NCBI RefSeq assembly: GCF_001953865.1
Contig: NZ_MQUQ01000002.1
Location: 176,047 to 240,046 of the forward strand
Source: Amycolatopsis coloradensis
Lineage (GTDB): Bacteria > Actinomycetota > Actinomycetes > Mycobacteriales > Pseudonocardiaceae
DNA length: 64,000 nt
Direction: 5' to 3'
Positions 6,986 to 17,369 of this stretch are shown one piece after another. A program made the translations under genes and the position numbers. The notes beneath the pieces were generated by a model. It searched no databases. It had not been told where the DNA came from and was given only the letters and a program-made list of their open reading frames with translations. Position 1 is the stretch's first letter; every line of letters begins with the position of its first letter.

Positions 6986-8180
6986 ATCCGGTCCGCCGCG
7001 CGTATCCGTCCAGCTCCGCCCGGGAGAACGAAAGCTCCCCCACGTCCACGGCCCCGCAGTCCAGTCCTCGCAGCAGGAAGCTCGCGAGTGCCTGCGCGGT
7101 CGCCGGTTCGTCCAGCACACCGCGCCCGGTCTTGTCCGCATAGTCCCGCAACCGTCCCAGCGCCGCCGGAAAGCCCTCGCGGAAGAACGCGTAGGTCGCG
7201 GCGAACCGGGTCGGCAGCTGGTGCGGGTGCAGATCCCAGCCCTGGTAGAAGCCGCGCTCCAGGGAGCGCCGCACCAACCGCAGATGTTCGTGCCAGGCCG
7301 GGAGGATCGCGTCGCCGACGGGCAGCTTGTTCGTCGAGCCGTCCGAAAGCCGGACACCGGTTCCCGCGGCCGAAACCTGCATGAGCTGCTTGGCGAAATC
7401 GGCGGCCGGGTGTTCCATGCTCTGATACTCGGCGCTGATCCCGAGTCCGGCGCTGTAGTCGTAGGTCCCGTAGTGCAGCCCCGAACACCGGCCGCGCGCG
7501 GCTTCGATGATCCGCGGCACCGCCACCGTCCCGTCGACGTCCACAATGGACTGAGCCGTCTCGATCTGGACCTCGAACCGGAGCGCGCCCTCGGGCAGGC
7601 CGTACGCGGATTCAAGGCGCTCCAGCACATCCGCCGCCACTTCGACCTGCTCGACGGCGGTCACCTTCGGCAGGGTGACGACGAAACCTTCCGGCAGCGG
7701 ACCGCTTTCCAGCAGTCCGGTCAGAAAAAGATCGAGGGTGCGGATGCCGCGGCGCCGGGTCGCCTGTTCGAAGCTCTTGAACCGGATACCGACGAACGGC
7801 GTGCCACCCGTGATGGCGAGGGTCCGCCCGGCGGCGAGCGCGATGGCGTCTTCGTCGTCGTCGCCCGGCCTGCCGAGACCGTCCTCGAAGTCGATCCGCA
7901 GATCCTCGATCGGCTCGGTCAGGAGTTTGGTCCGGACACGGTCGGCGACGTCCGCGTCCAGGCCCAGCTGATCGGCGTGCTCACCGAAGACCCGCAGGGC
8001 CTGTTTGCCCCAATCCGCCACGAGCCGTGTCTTGTACCGCGACGCGGGCACGTACACGGTGTGCACGGGCTGGCGGCCGGGCGGCTCGCCGGGATACTTC
8101 GCCGCGACGCGCGCGTCCGCCTCGGCGAGGCGCGCGTCAGCGGCGATGTAGACGTCCTCGGTGAGCCGCCCGTTCCCCAT
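6984..8180 (-). CDS. HpcH/HpaI aldolase/citrate lyase-fold protein
   Basis: A 398-residue protein with the TIM-barrel layout of the HpcH/HpaI and citrate lyase beta families: DLRIDFEDGLG (metal-site region), ALRFEVQIETAQSIVD (with the conserved E and Q), and SGLHYGTYDYSAGLGI. It follows aceB by four bases with its ribosome site inside the end of aceB, so the two are cotranscribed. Related proteins cleave or form C-C bonds in hydroxyacids or their CoA esters. Next to malate synthase and an IclR regulator, it probably acts in glyoxylate or allantoin-derived metabolism. The precise reaction is not known. Confidence 0.8.
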   Translation of the reverse strand: MGNGRLTEDVYIAADARLAEADARVAAKYPGEPPGRQPVHTVYVPASRYKTRLVADWGKQALRVFGEHADQLGLDADVADRVRTKLLTEPIEDLRIDFEDGLGRPGDDDEDAIALAAGRTLAITGGTPFVGIRFKSFEQATRRRGIRTLDLFLTGLLESGPLPEGFVVTLPKVTAVEQVEVAADVLERLESAYGLPEGALRFEVQIETAQSIVDVDGTVAVPRIIEAARGRCSGLHYGTYDYSAGLGISAEYQSMEHPAADFAKQLMQVSAAGTGVRLSDGSTNKLPVGDAILPAWHEHLRLVRRSLERGFYQGWDLHPHQLPTRFAATYAFFREGFPAALGRLRDYADKTGRGVLDEPATAQALASFLLRGLDCGAVDVGELSFSRAELDGYARRTG

Positions 8181-8184
8181 CTGG

Positions 8185-9762
<1,578 letters not shown>

Positions 9763-9820
9763 GAGAAACACCCCGAGTCCAGATAAATAACGTCCCTACG
9801 GTTTTACCTGACGGACTATA

Positions 9821-9838
9821 GTTTCTGCATAGCGGAAC
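9821..9838. promoter_or_regulatory. Candidate IclR operator
   Basis: GTTTCTGCATAGCGGAAC is an imperfect palindrome of the IclR type (TTC...GAA half-sites) in the 103-base gap between aceB and the IclR gene. The A+T-rich TATAGT at 9817-9822 beside it may be a -10 element that the repressor would cover. Confidence 0.5.
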
Positions 9839-9865
9839 ATCAACGCCGACGTAAGGAGTGCCACG

Positions 9866-10642
9866 GTGGCAGCGGAGAAGAACGGACGCGATGGCGGCGT
9901 CCAGTCACTTCAGCGGGCCTTCGAGCTCCTCGAGCACCTCGCGGACACCGGAGGCGAAGCCAGCCTTTCGGAGCTGGCGACCCTGTCCGGGCTGCCGATG
10001 CCGACCATCCACCGGCTGATCAGGACGCTGGTGGACCTGGGTTACGTCCGGCAGAACACCAACCGCCGGTACGCGCTGGGTGCCCAGCTCATCCGGCTGG
10101 GTGAGAACGCCAGCATGCAGTTCGGCTCGTGGGCACGGCCGCTGCTCGCGGAACTGGTCGACGAGGTCGGCGAGACCGCGAACCTCGCCGTGCTGGAGCG
10201 GGACGAGGTCGTCTACGTCGCCCAGGTGCCGTCGAAGCACTCGATGCGGATGTTCACCGAGGTCGGACGGCGTCTTCTGCCGCACGGCACCGGCGTCGGG
10301 AAGGCGATGCTCGCGCATCTGCCGTCCGAAGACGTCACGGCCCTGCTCTCGCGGACCGGCATGCCTTCGTACACCGAGCACACCTTCACCGACCAGGACG
10401 CGCTCCTGCGGGAGCTGGCGAAGATCGCCCAGCAGGGTTACTCACTCGACGAGGCCGAGCAGGAATTGGGTGTCCGCTGCGTGGCCGTCGCGGTCCCGGG
10501 CGCGCCGGTGCCGGCCGCGGTGTCGGTGTCCGGGCCTTCGGGGCGGCTCACGATGGAGGCCGTCGAGCGGATCGCGCCCGCCGTCCAGCGGATCGCGAAC
10601 GCGCTCGGTTCGACCCTCTCGCGTGACGGAGTCACCGTTTGA
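9866..10642 (+). CDS. IclR family regulator (AllR-like)
   Basis: A 258-residue IclR protein. The N-terminal winged helix is SLSELATLSGLPMPTIHRLIRTLVDLGYVRQ, and the C-terminal effector domain includes NLAVLERDEVVYVAQVPSKHSMRMF and GTGVGKAMLAHLP. It diverges from aceB. In Streptomyces, AllR represses allantoin and glyoxylate genes, including aceB1, and releases DNA on binding allantoate. A similar role is inferred from layout. The 3' end overlaps the convergent TetR gene by 11 bases. Confidence 0.85.
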   Translation: MAAEKNGRDGGVQSLQRAFELLEHLADTGGEASLSELATLSGLPMPTIHRLIRTLVDLGYVRQNTNRRYALGAQLIRLGENASMQFGSWARPLLAELVDEVGETANLAVLERDEVVYVAQVPSKHSMRMFTEVGRRLLPHGTGVGKAMLAHLPSEDVTALLSRTGMPSYTEHTFTDQDALLRELAKIAQQGYSLDEAEQELGVRCVAVAVPGAPVPAAVSVSGPSGRLTMEAVERIAPAVQRIANALGSTLSRDGVTV

Positions 10643-11363
10643 GCCTGGTCTCCAAACCGTCGAGCATCCGGTCCAGCCCGTAGCGGAACTTCTCGTCGCG
10701 AAGCCGCTCCGGGTCGGCCCCGGCGTCGTCATGGGCGAGGCGTTCCCGCTGGAGCGGATGTTCCCGCGCCGCCTCCTCGACGGCGGGGCGCAGTCGCTCC
10801 GCCCATTCACGCTCGCTCCGGCCGCTCTTCGCGACCGTCGTGAGCCATGCCGCCTCGGTCGTCCCCATGCCGATGACGTACGACATCACCGCACTGATCG
10901 CCTGATCCGCCTCGTCGGCGGGGAATCCCGCGTTCACGAAGACGGCCAGCAGCCGCTCGTTGAGCCGCATGACGTTCGGCCCGAGGTACGACAGGCCGAC
11001 CGAGCCGAGCAATGAGGCGACCCAGGGGTGCCGCAGGATCATCGCGCGCACGCTCTGCGCGCCCACGACGGCACCTTCGCGCCACCGCGCCGGGTCGTCG
11101 CCGTCCGCCACGGTGATTTCGCCGTAGACCTCGTCGACGACCAGTTCGATCAGCTCGTCCCGGTTGGCCACGTGCCGGTAGAGCGACGTCGCGCCCGCGT
11201 TCAGCGCGGTCCCGAGCCTGCGCATGCTCAGCGCGTCGACGCCTTCGACGTCCAGGAGCCGGACGGCTTCGGTGACGATCTGCGCCTGACTCAACGCGGG
11301 CTGGTCACGCTTCCGGCGAGGACGGGTCCACACCGACGGGATCGGCTGCTCTTCGACTGACAT
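10632..11363 (-). CDS. TetR family regulator of the adjacent MFS exporter
   Basis: A 243-residue TetR protein with a long N-terminal arm before the helix-turn-helix (VDALSMRRLGTALNAGATSLYRHVANRDELIELV) and a TetR_C tetracycline-repressor-like effector domain. It diverges from a 14-helix MFS exporter. Three related half-sites and a near-perfect palindrome lie over the exporter promoter, so drug-responsive repression is likely. The arrangement matches typical tetR-qacA/emrB pairs. Confidence 0.9.
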   Translation of the reverse strand: MSVEEQPIPSVWTRPRRKRDQPALSQAQIVTEAVRLLDVEGVDALSMRRLGTALNAGATSLYRHVANRDELIELVVDEVYGEITVADGDDPARWREGAVVGAQSVRAMILRHPWVASLLGSVGLSYLGPNVMRLNERLLAVFVNAGFPADEADQAISAVMSYVIGMGTTEAAWLTTVAKSGRSEREWAERLRPAVEEAAREHPLQRERLAHDDAGADPERLRDEKFRYGLDRMLDGLETRLKR

Positions 11364-11392
11364 GCCCTCACTTTAGCGCACGTCGTGCCCCC

Positions 11393-11450
11393 TTGCGCAC
11401 AGTGAAAGCTTTTGCGTACAGTGTGCGCAACAACAGAACAACGTACGCAA
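11393..11450 (+). promoter_or_regulatory. MFS exporter promoter with TetR operators
   Basis: TTGCGC (11393-11398) and TACAGT (11417-11422), 18 bases apart, form a good promoter. The near-palindrome TTGCGTACAGTGTGCGCAA (11412-11430) covers the -10 element and start site. Two more copies of the half-site flank it: TTGCGCACAGTG at 11393 and ACGTACGCAA at 11441. TetR dimers on these sites would block polymerase. Confidence 0.75.
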
Positions 11451-11470
11451 CTACTTCTGGGGGTATCCCG

Positions 11471-12970
11471 ATGAACAAGTCGGCAGGCCGCGATCCGCGG
11501 CGCTGGTGGATCCTGATCGTGCTGTGCCTGAGCACACTCGTGCTGGTCGTGGACAACATGGTCCTGACGGTGGCCGTGCCGCCGCTGGCCGAAGACCTCG
11601 GGGCGAGCGCCCAGGACACGCAATGGATCCTGGACTCCTACATCCTGGTGTTCGCGGGCCTGCTGCTCACCTCAGGCAGCCTCGGCGACCGGTTCGGCCG
11701 CCGGAAGGTAATGATCATCGGCCTCCTCCTGTTCGGGGTGGCCTCACTCGTCGCCGCGTTCGCCGCGAACCCGCTCGAACTGATCGTGTCCCGCGCGGTG
11801 ATGGGTGTCGGCGGCGCGCTGATCATGCCCAGCACCCTGTCGATCCTGATCACCGTGTTCGACGACGAGGAGCGCCGCAAGGCGATGGCGGCTTGGAGCG
11901 CCGTCGCGATGCTCGGCCTGATCGGCGGCCCGGTGCTGGGTGGCGTGCTGATCGCGTGGTTCTGGTGGGGCGCGGTGTTCCTGATCAACGTGCCGATCGT
12001 CGTCATCGCCGTGGTCGCCGCGCTCACCCTGATGCCGGAGTCGAAGGGGCCATGGCAGAGGCCCGACCCGCTCGGCGCGATCCTGTCCGCGACCGGCATG
12101 GTCGCGCTGGTCTGGACGATCATCGAGCTGCCAAAGCACGGCATCACCGAGGCAGGCACCTACGTCCCGCTGGCGATCGCGGTGGTGAGCCTGGCCGGCT
12201 TCGTCTTCTGGGAGCGGCACACGCCGTCGCCGATGGTCCCGCTGAAGCTGTTCCGCAAGCGCAACTTCAGCGGCGGCAGCCTGTCGCTCACGCTGGTGCA
12301 GGTCGGCAACGGCGGTCTGCTGCTGCTCCTGACCCAGTACCTGCAGTTCGTCCTCGGCTACACCCCGACCCAGGCGGGCCTCGCGTTCATCCCGATGGCC
12401 ATCGCTTCGCTGCTCTGCAACACCCTCGGTGCCACGCTGGGCCAGAAGATCGGCAACCGGGCACTGGCCACCGCCGGGATGACCGTGATGGCGGCCGGGT
12501 TCGGGATGCTCGCGACGCTGTCGGCGACTTCGGGTTTCCTGCTGCCGGCGATCGCGCTGTTCCTGCTCGGCTCCGGCGGCGGGCTGGCGATGCCGGCGGC
12601 GATCGCGGCGCTGATGAACGAGGTCCCCGAGGAGCAGGCCGGTGTCGGCTCCGCGCTCAACGACACCATCCAGCAGCTCGGCGCGGCGCTCGGTATCGCG
12701 ATCCTGGGCAGCGTCGTGTCGAGCCTGTTCACCGCGCGGATGCCCGAATCCGCCCCGGCGCGGGCGCGGCTCTCGATCGGCGACGCCTTCGCCACCGGTG
12801 ACGGCGGCCTGATCACCGCGGCCCGCGAGTCGTTCACCTCGGCGATGTCGACGACGTTCCTGGTGAGCGCGGTGGGTGTGCTGGCCGCGGCGGTGGTCGC
12901 GTTCCTGGTGATGCGGGACAAGAAGACCGCTGCGGTCGAAACGGGCGAGAACGTCCCTGTCACGACCTGA
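11471..12970 (+). CDS. MFS drug:H+ antiporter, DHA2 (14-helix) family
   Basis: A 499-residue transporter with the EmrB/QacA pattern: 14 hydrophobic segments, the loop GDRFGRRKVMIIG between helices 2 and 3 (motif A), and VLGGVLIAWFWWGAVFLINVP (motif C region in helix 5). It should export lipophilic or cationic compounds with proton influx. The ATG at 11471 has GGGGG nearby; upstream in-frame codons lie in the operator region. It is controlled by the divergent TetR. The gene ends at a long inverted repeat shared with ftsY. Confidence 0.93.
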   Translation: MNKSAGRDPRRWWILIVLCLSTLVLVVDNMVLTVAVPPLAEDLGASAQDTQWILDSYILVFAGLLLTSGSLGDRFGRRKVMIIGLLLFGVASLVAAFAANPLELIVSRAVMGVGGALIMPSTLSILITVFDDEERRKAMAAWSAVAMLGLIGGPVLGGVLIAWFWWGAVFLINVPIVVIAVVAALTLMPESKGPWQRPDPLGAILSATGMVALVWTIIELPKHGITEAGTYVPLAIAVVSLAGFVFWERHTPSPMVPLKLFRKRNFSGGSLSLTLVQVGNGGLLLLLTQYLQFVLGYTPTQAGLAFIPMAIASLLCNTLGATLGQKIGNRALATAGMTVMAAGFGMLATLSATSGFLLPAIALFLLGSGGGLAMPAAIAALMNEVPEEQAGVGSALNDTIQQLGAALGIAILGSVVSSLFTARMPESAPARARLSIGDAFATGDGGLITAARESFTSAMSTTFLVSAVGVLAAAVVAFLVMRDKKTAAVETGENVPVTT

Positions 12971-12980
12971 GCGCGTGCAA

Positions 12981-13025
12981 TGAACGGACCGTTCATAACA
13001 GATTTTGTTATGAACGGTCCGTTCA
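12981..13025. repeat. Nested-palindrome repeat, family A copy 1; likely bidirectional terminator
   Basis: Perfect 20-base inverted arms (12981-13000 and 13006-13025) flank the loop GATTT. Each arm contains its own 15-base palindrome, TGAACGG-A-CCGTTCA at 12981-12995 and TGAACGG-T-CCGTTCA at 13011-13025. TAACA follows at 13026-13030. It lies between the convergent MFS and ftsY stop codons. A second copy is at 17311-17365. Confidence 0.9.
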
Positions 13026-13034
13026 TAACATTCG

Positions 13035-14342
13035 CTAGTTGCCGAGCAGCGCTTCCACGAAGGCGCCCGGCTCGAACGGCGCCAGGTCGTCCGGTCCCTC
13101 ACCGAGACCGACCAGCTTCACCGGCACCCCGAGTTCGCGCTGCACCTGGAAGACGATGCCGCCCTTCGCGGTGCCATCGAGCTTCGTGAGGACGATGCCG
13201 GTGACGTCGATGACCTCCGAGAACACACGGGCCTGCATCAGCCCGTTCTGCCCGGTGGTGGCGTCGAGGACCAGCAGCACCTCGTCGACCTTCGCCTGCT
13301 TCTCCACGACTCGCTTGACCTTGCCCAGCTCGTCCATCAGGCCGGTCTTGGTGTGCAGACGGCCGGCGGTGTCGATCAGGACCGCGTCCACGCCCGCCTC
13401 GGTGCCGCGTTTGACGGCGTCGAAGGCGACCGCCGCCGGGTCCGCGCCTTCCTTGCCGCGGACGACCTCCGCGCCCACTCGCTCGGCCCAGGTCTGAAGC
13501 TGGTCGGCCGCGGCGGCACGGAAGGTGTCGGCCGCGCCGAGCACGACGGTGCTCCCCTGCGCGACGAGGACCCGGGCGAGTTTGCCGGTGGTGGTGGTCT
13601 TGCCGGTGCCGTTGACCCCGGCGACCAGGACGACGGCGGGCTGCTTCACGCCGTCGACGAGGTGCGGCAGCGCGCGGACGGCACGGACGGCGTCGGTCGA
13701 GAGGGCGGCCGTGAGCACTTCCTGCAACACCGCGCGCGCCTCTTCGGACGTCCGCACGGCGCGGCGCTTCAGCTCGTCACGAAGGCGCTCGACGATCTCG
13801 GTGGTCGTCGCGGCACCCAGGTCCGCCATGAGCAGCGTGTCTTCGACGTCCTGCCAGGAGTCCTCGTCCAGGTCACCGGCACCCAACAGGCCCAGCAGGC
13901 TCTGCCCGAACACTGAGCGGGACCTGCCGAGCCTGCCGCGCAGCCGTTCGAGGCGTCCCGTCGCCGGGGCGATCTCCTCGGCGGGGGCAGGAGCTTCTTC
14001 GATCGGTTCGGGTTCGGGCAGGTCGACGTCGCGCACCGTGCGCTGCGCGGAATCCCTCGGCACCGACGCGTCGTCCCCGACCGCGGGCTGGCCGTCGGTC
14101 TCGGGGCGGTCCTCGACCGGATGCTCGGCCTCTTCGGTCTTCTCACCGCCCGGAGCGAGCGCGATCCCGCCGGTCGCGGCGTAGCCGCCACCCTTCGGCT
14201 TCTCCCGCTCGACGGCCTCGGCAGCCTTGGACTCGTCCAGGCTGATCCGGCGGCGGCGCGCGATGAACAGCCCGGCCACCAGAACGGCGACCAGTACCAC
14301 GACGGCAACGACAGCGATCCAGAACCAGGGGGTGTTCGACAC
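13035..14342 (-). CDS. ftsY: Signal recognition particle receptor FtsY
   Basis: A 435-residue SRP receptor GTPase that docks ribosome-SRP complexes at the membrane. It has an N-terminal transmembrane segment (residues 8-27), a positively charged stretch, a long acidic Pro/Glu-rich A region (to about 130), and an NG domain. G1 is GVNGTGKTTTTGKLA (about 241-255), G3 is DTAGRLHTK, and G4 is TKLDGTAKGG. The GTG at 14342 follows GAGGA; in-frame codons upstream give an improbable N-terminus. In many actinobacteria ftsY directly follows smc; here anmK and a symporter gene lie between them. Confidence 0.96.
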   Translation of the reverse strand: MSNTPWFWIAVVAVVVLVAVLVAGLFIARRRRISLDESKAAEAVEREKPKGGGYAATGGIALAPGGEKTEEAEHPVEDRPETDGQPAVGDDASVPRDSAQRTVRDVDLPEPEPIEEAPAPAEEIAPATGRLERLRGRLGRSRSVFGQSLLGLLGAGDLDEDSWQDVEDTLLMADLGAATTTEIVERLRDELKRRAVRTSEEARAVLQEVLTAALSTDAVRAVRALPHLVDGVKQPAVVLVAGVNGTGKTTTTGKLARVLVAQGSTVVLGAADTFRAAAADQLQTWAERVGAEVVRGKEGADPAAVAFDAVKRGTEAGVDAVLIDTAGRLHTKTGLMDELGKVKRVVEKQAKVDEVLLVLDATTGQNGLMQARVFSEVIDVTGIVLTKLDGTAKGGIVFQVQRELGVPVKLVGLGEGPDDLAPFEPGAFVEALLGN

Positions 14343-14494
14343 GGCGCCATCCTCGCATCCGCACGTCATCCCGCTCAGACGCCCCATGGGAAGCGAGCCG
14401 ATCTTGTCAGGCACCCACTCGATAGGACTCATTTCGGACAAGAAGAAACAGTGTCGCTTGCGCGGTCTCCGGATCGAGGGCTAGACCACTGCGA

Positions 14495-15703
14495 ATGACG
14501 GTTTCCTCCGGCACTGGGGTCCGGGTGATCGGACTCATCTCCGGCACGTCGATCGACGGGATCGACGTGGCGGCCGCCGAATTGCGCGCCGACGGGGACA
14601 CCGTGGTGTTCTCCCCGCTCGGCCAGCTCGAAGTCCCTTATCCCGAAGCGCTCCGTGAAGCCTTGCTCGACGCCCTCCCGCCGAATCCCTGTAGCGCCGA
14701 GCAACTCACGAAACTCGACACCCTCGCGGGCCAGGCCTTCGGTGAGGCCGCCGCGCGCGGCATCGAGGAACTGGCCGGTGGCGAGGCCGACGTCGTCGCC
14801 TCACTCGGCCAGACGGTGTTCCACTGGGTCGAAGACGGCGCCGCGCGCGGCACACTGCAACTGGGGAATCCGGCGTGGATCGCCGAGCGCACCGGGTTGC
14901 CGGTGGTGGCCGACCTGCGGGTGCGCGACGTCGCCGCCGGTGGCCACGGCGCGCCGCTCGCCAGCACCCTGGACGCGTTGTGGTTGCGGGACATGACGGC
15001 GGCCGGCCCGGTCGCGGCGCTGAACATCGGTGGCATCGCGAACATCACCGTGGTCCCGGCGGACGGGGACGTGCTCGCCTACGACACCGGGCCCGGCAAC
15101 GCCCTGATGGACATCGCCGCGCACCGCGCCACCGGCCGGCGTGCCGACATCGACGGCGCGCTCGCCCTCCGCGGCCAGATCCGGCCCGATCTGCTGGCGA
15201 AACTCCTGCTCGACCCGTACTACGCGGCCGCCCCGCCGAAGTCGACCGGCAAGGAACTGTTCCACGGCCCTTACCTCGACGGCGCGCTCGACGGACTCCC
15301 GCCTGTCGGCGCCGAAGACCTCTTGACGACGCTGACCGAACTGACCGCGGTGACGATCGCCGCGGAATGCCGTCGCCACGCCGTCACGACGCTGATCGTC
15401 TCGGGCGGCGGCGCCGACAACCCGGCGCTGATGGCCACGCTCGCCAAGAACCTGCCGGGTACGGCACTGAAGACCAGCGACGACCACGGGCTGCCGCGCG
15501 CGGGCAAAGAGGCATACCTGACCATTCTCCTCGGCTGGCTGACCTGGTCCGGCGTCCCGGGGAACCTCCCGTCGGCGACCGGTGCCCGCGGCGACCGGCT
15601 GCTCGGCAGCATCACCCCGGGCGCGGGGCCCCTGCGGCTGCCCGCCCCTCTTACCTCAACCGTGACCCGGCTACGGGTAGCGGCGACGACCGGCGAGCGA
15701 TAG
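14495..15703 (+). CDS. anmK: Anhydro-N-acetylmuramic acid kinase
   Basis: A 402-residue AnmK. The ATP-binding region GLISGTSIDGIDVAAAEL is at the N-terminus, with NIGGIANITVVP and DTGPGNALMDIAAHRATG further on, and SGGGADNPALMATLAKNLPG near the end. It converts 1,6-anhydro-MurNAc to MurNAc-6-phosphate in cell-wall recycling, in the cytoplasm. The stop codon is part of the AGGAG ribosome site of the following symporter gene, so the two are tightly coupled. Confidence 0.95.
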   Translation: MTVSSGTGVRVIGLISGTSIDGIDVAAAELRADGDTVVFSPLGQLEVPYPEALREALLDALPPNPCSAEQLTKLDTLAGQAFGEAAARGIEELAGGEADVVASLGQTVFHWVEDGAARGTLQLGNPAWIAERTGLPVVADLRVRDVAAGGHGAPLASTLDALWLRDMTAAGPVAALNIGGIANITVVPADGDVLAYDTGPGNALMDIAAHRATGRRADIDGALALRGQIRPDLLAKLLLDPYYAAAPPKSTGKELFHGPYLDGALDGLPPVGAEDLLTTLTELTAVTIAAECRRHAVTTLIVSGGGADNPALMATLAKNLPGTALKTSDDHGLPRAGKEAYLTILLGWLTWSGVPGNLPSATGARGDRLLGSITPGAGPLRLPAPLTSTVTRLRVAATTGER

Positions 15704-15712
15704 GAGATACGG

Positions 15713-17296
15713 ATGCGCGCACTGGACCTCGCGATCATCGGGCTTTTTCTGGTCGGCATGCCCCTGCTGGGCGTCTGGATCGGCGGCAAGCAGAAATCCG
15801 GTTCCGACTACTTCGTCGGCGAAGGCAAGATCTCCTGGTGGGTGGCCTGTCTCTCGGTCGTCTCCGCGGAGACGTCCACCCTCACCGTGCTTTCCGTGCC
15901 GACGGTGGCCTACATCGCCGCCCCCGGCGACGGCGGGATGACGTACCTGGCCTTGGCGATCGGGTACATCGCCGGCCGGATCGTGGTGTCGATGGTGCTG
16001 TTGCCGCGCTATGTGGCGGGCAACCTGGTCACCGCGTACGCCTTCCTGGGCAAACGGTTCGGCAGCGGACTGCAAGGCACCGCGTCGGTGACCTTCCTGC
16101 TCACTCGCACGCTGGCCGACGGCATCCGGCTGTTCGCCACCGCGATCCCGATCAAGGTGGTGATGGCGGCTTACGGCCTGAGCGTCTCGTACTGGACCAT
16201 CGTGGCCGGGCTCGGCATCGCGATGGTGCTCTACAGCTTCTTCGGCGGGGTGCGCGCGGTCGTCTGGGTCGACGCGATCCAGATGCTCTGGTACATCCTC
16301 GGCGCGGTCGTGGTGATCTGGGCGATCGCCGGGAGGCTGCCGGACGGCTGGTTCGGCAAGGCCGCCGACGCCGACAAGTTCCAGATCTTCGACTTCTCCT
16401 CGAACATGCTCACCGGGCAGTACGCGTTCTTCACCGCGGTGATCGGCGGCGCGGTGCTCTCGATGGCGTCGCACGGTTCGGACCAGCTGATCGTGCAGCG
16501 CCTCCAGGCCACCAACGACCTGCGTGCCGCGCGGAAGGCCCTGGTCGCGAGTGGTTTCGTGGTGTTCGTCCAGTTCGCGCTGTTCCTGTTCATCGGCGTG
16601 CTGCTGTGGGCGCTGTACAACGGCTTGAACCCGACCAAGCCGAAGCCGGAAGGCCTCGGGCTGGCCAACAAGGACGAACTGTTCGCGAACTTCATCGTGA
16701 ACGAGCTGCCCAGTGGTCTTTCCGGGTTCGTGATCGCCGGAATCCTGGCCGCCGCACTGAGTTCGTCGCTCGGCGCGCTGGCGTCGTCCACGGTGACCGA
16801 TGTCTACGAACGGGTGATCGGCAGGCAGTTGCCGGAAGCCGACCGGCTGAAGCACGGCCGGATCTGGACGATCGTCTGGGCGGGCGCGCTGATCCTGTGC
16901 GCGGGCTTCTTCGCCTCCTCCAACAAGACCTCGGCCGACCCGATCGTGGTGCAGGCGCTCGGCATCACCGGCTACACCTACGGCGCGCTGCTCGGCGCGT
17001 TCCTGCTCGGCCTGGTGGTCAAGCGCGCCAGGCAGGCGGACGCGATCGTGGCGTTCGTCTCGACGGTGGTCGTGATGGCGTTCATCATCCTCGGCGTCAA
17101 GTTCGACAAACCGGACGGCAGCCTGATCGGGATCGACTTCAGCAAGGCGTCGGGGAACACGGTGGCGCTGGCCTGGCCCTGGTACACGCTGTGCGGCGTG
17201 GTGATCACGCTCGTGGTGGGTGGTCTTTTGTCGCTGCGGCACGGGAGCGTGGACCCGCTGGCGAAGCCGGACGTGAAGGAACCTTCGTCGGTTTAG
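15713..17296 (+). CDS. Sodium:solute symporter (SSS family)
   Basis: A 527-residue SSS transporter with about 13 hydrophobic helices. It begins ALDLAIIGLFLVGMPLLGVWIGGKQKSGSDYFVGEGKISWW, which matches the SSS N-terminus with the SDYFxG motif. Helix 2 has the SAETSTLTVLSVPTVAY segment of the sodium site. The pairing with anmK suggests import of a cell-wall sugar such as anhydro-MurNAc or sialic-acid-like sugars; this is inferred from the operon only. It ends at the second nested-palindrome repeat. Confidence 0.88.
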   Translation: MRALDLAIIGLFLVGMPLLGVWIGGKQKSGSDYFVGEGKISWWVACLSVVSAETSTLTVLSVPTVAYIAAPGDGGMTYLALAIGYIAGRIVVSMVLLPRYVAGNLVTAYAFLGKRFGSGLQGTASVTFLLTRTLADGIRLFATAIPIKVVMAAYGLSVSYWTIVAGLGIAMVLYSFFGGVRAVVWVDAIQMLWYILGAVVVIWAIAGRLPDGWFGKAADADKFQIFDFSSNMLTGQYAFFTAVIGGAVLSMASHGSDQLIVQRLQATNDLRAARKALVASGFVVFVQFALFLFIGVLLWALYNGLNPTKPKPEGLGLANKDELFANFIVNELPSGLSGFVIAGILAAALSSSLGALASSTVTDVYERVIGRQLPEADRLKHGRIWTIVWAGALILCAGFFASSNKTSADPIVVQALGITGYTYGALLGAFLLGLVVKRARQADAIVAFVSTVVVMAFIILGVKFDKPDGSLIGIDFSKASGNTVALAWPWYTLCGVVITLVVGGLLSLRHGSVDPLAKPDVKEPSSV

Positions 17297-17310
17297 CGCT
17301 CGGTCGCCGG

Positions 17311-17365
17311 TGTTATGAACGGACCGTTTATAACAAATTTTGTTATAAACGGTCCGTTCATAACA
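17311..17365. repeat. Nested-palindrome repeat, family A copy 2; likely bidirectional terminator
   Basis: Perfect 25-base inverted arms (17311-17335 and 17341-17365) around the loop AATTT. The arms share the TGAACGGACCGTT core and the TAACA ends of the copy at 12981, with one base changed symmetrically in both arms (TGAACGG...CCGTTTA against TAAACGG...CCGTTCA). It lies between the convergent symporter and smc stop codons. The compensating change implies that pairing is conserved. Confidence 0.9.
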
Positions 17366-17369
17366 CGCG

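Noticed and set aside
12980-13030. Short peptide beginning MNGPFITDFVMNGPFIT
   Set aside because: It is the translation of the nested-palindrome repeat; the duplicated MNGPFIT reflects DNA symmetry, and no ribosome site is present.
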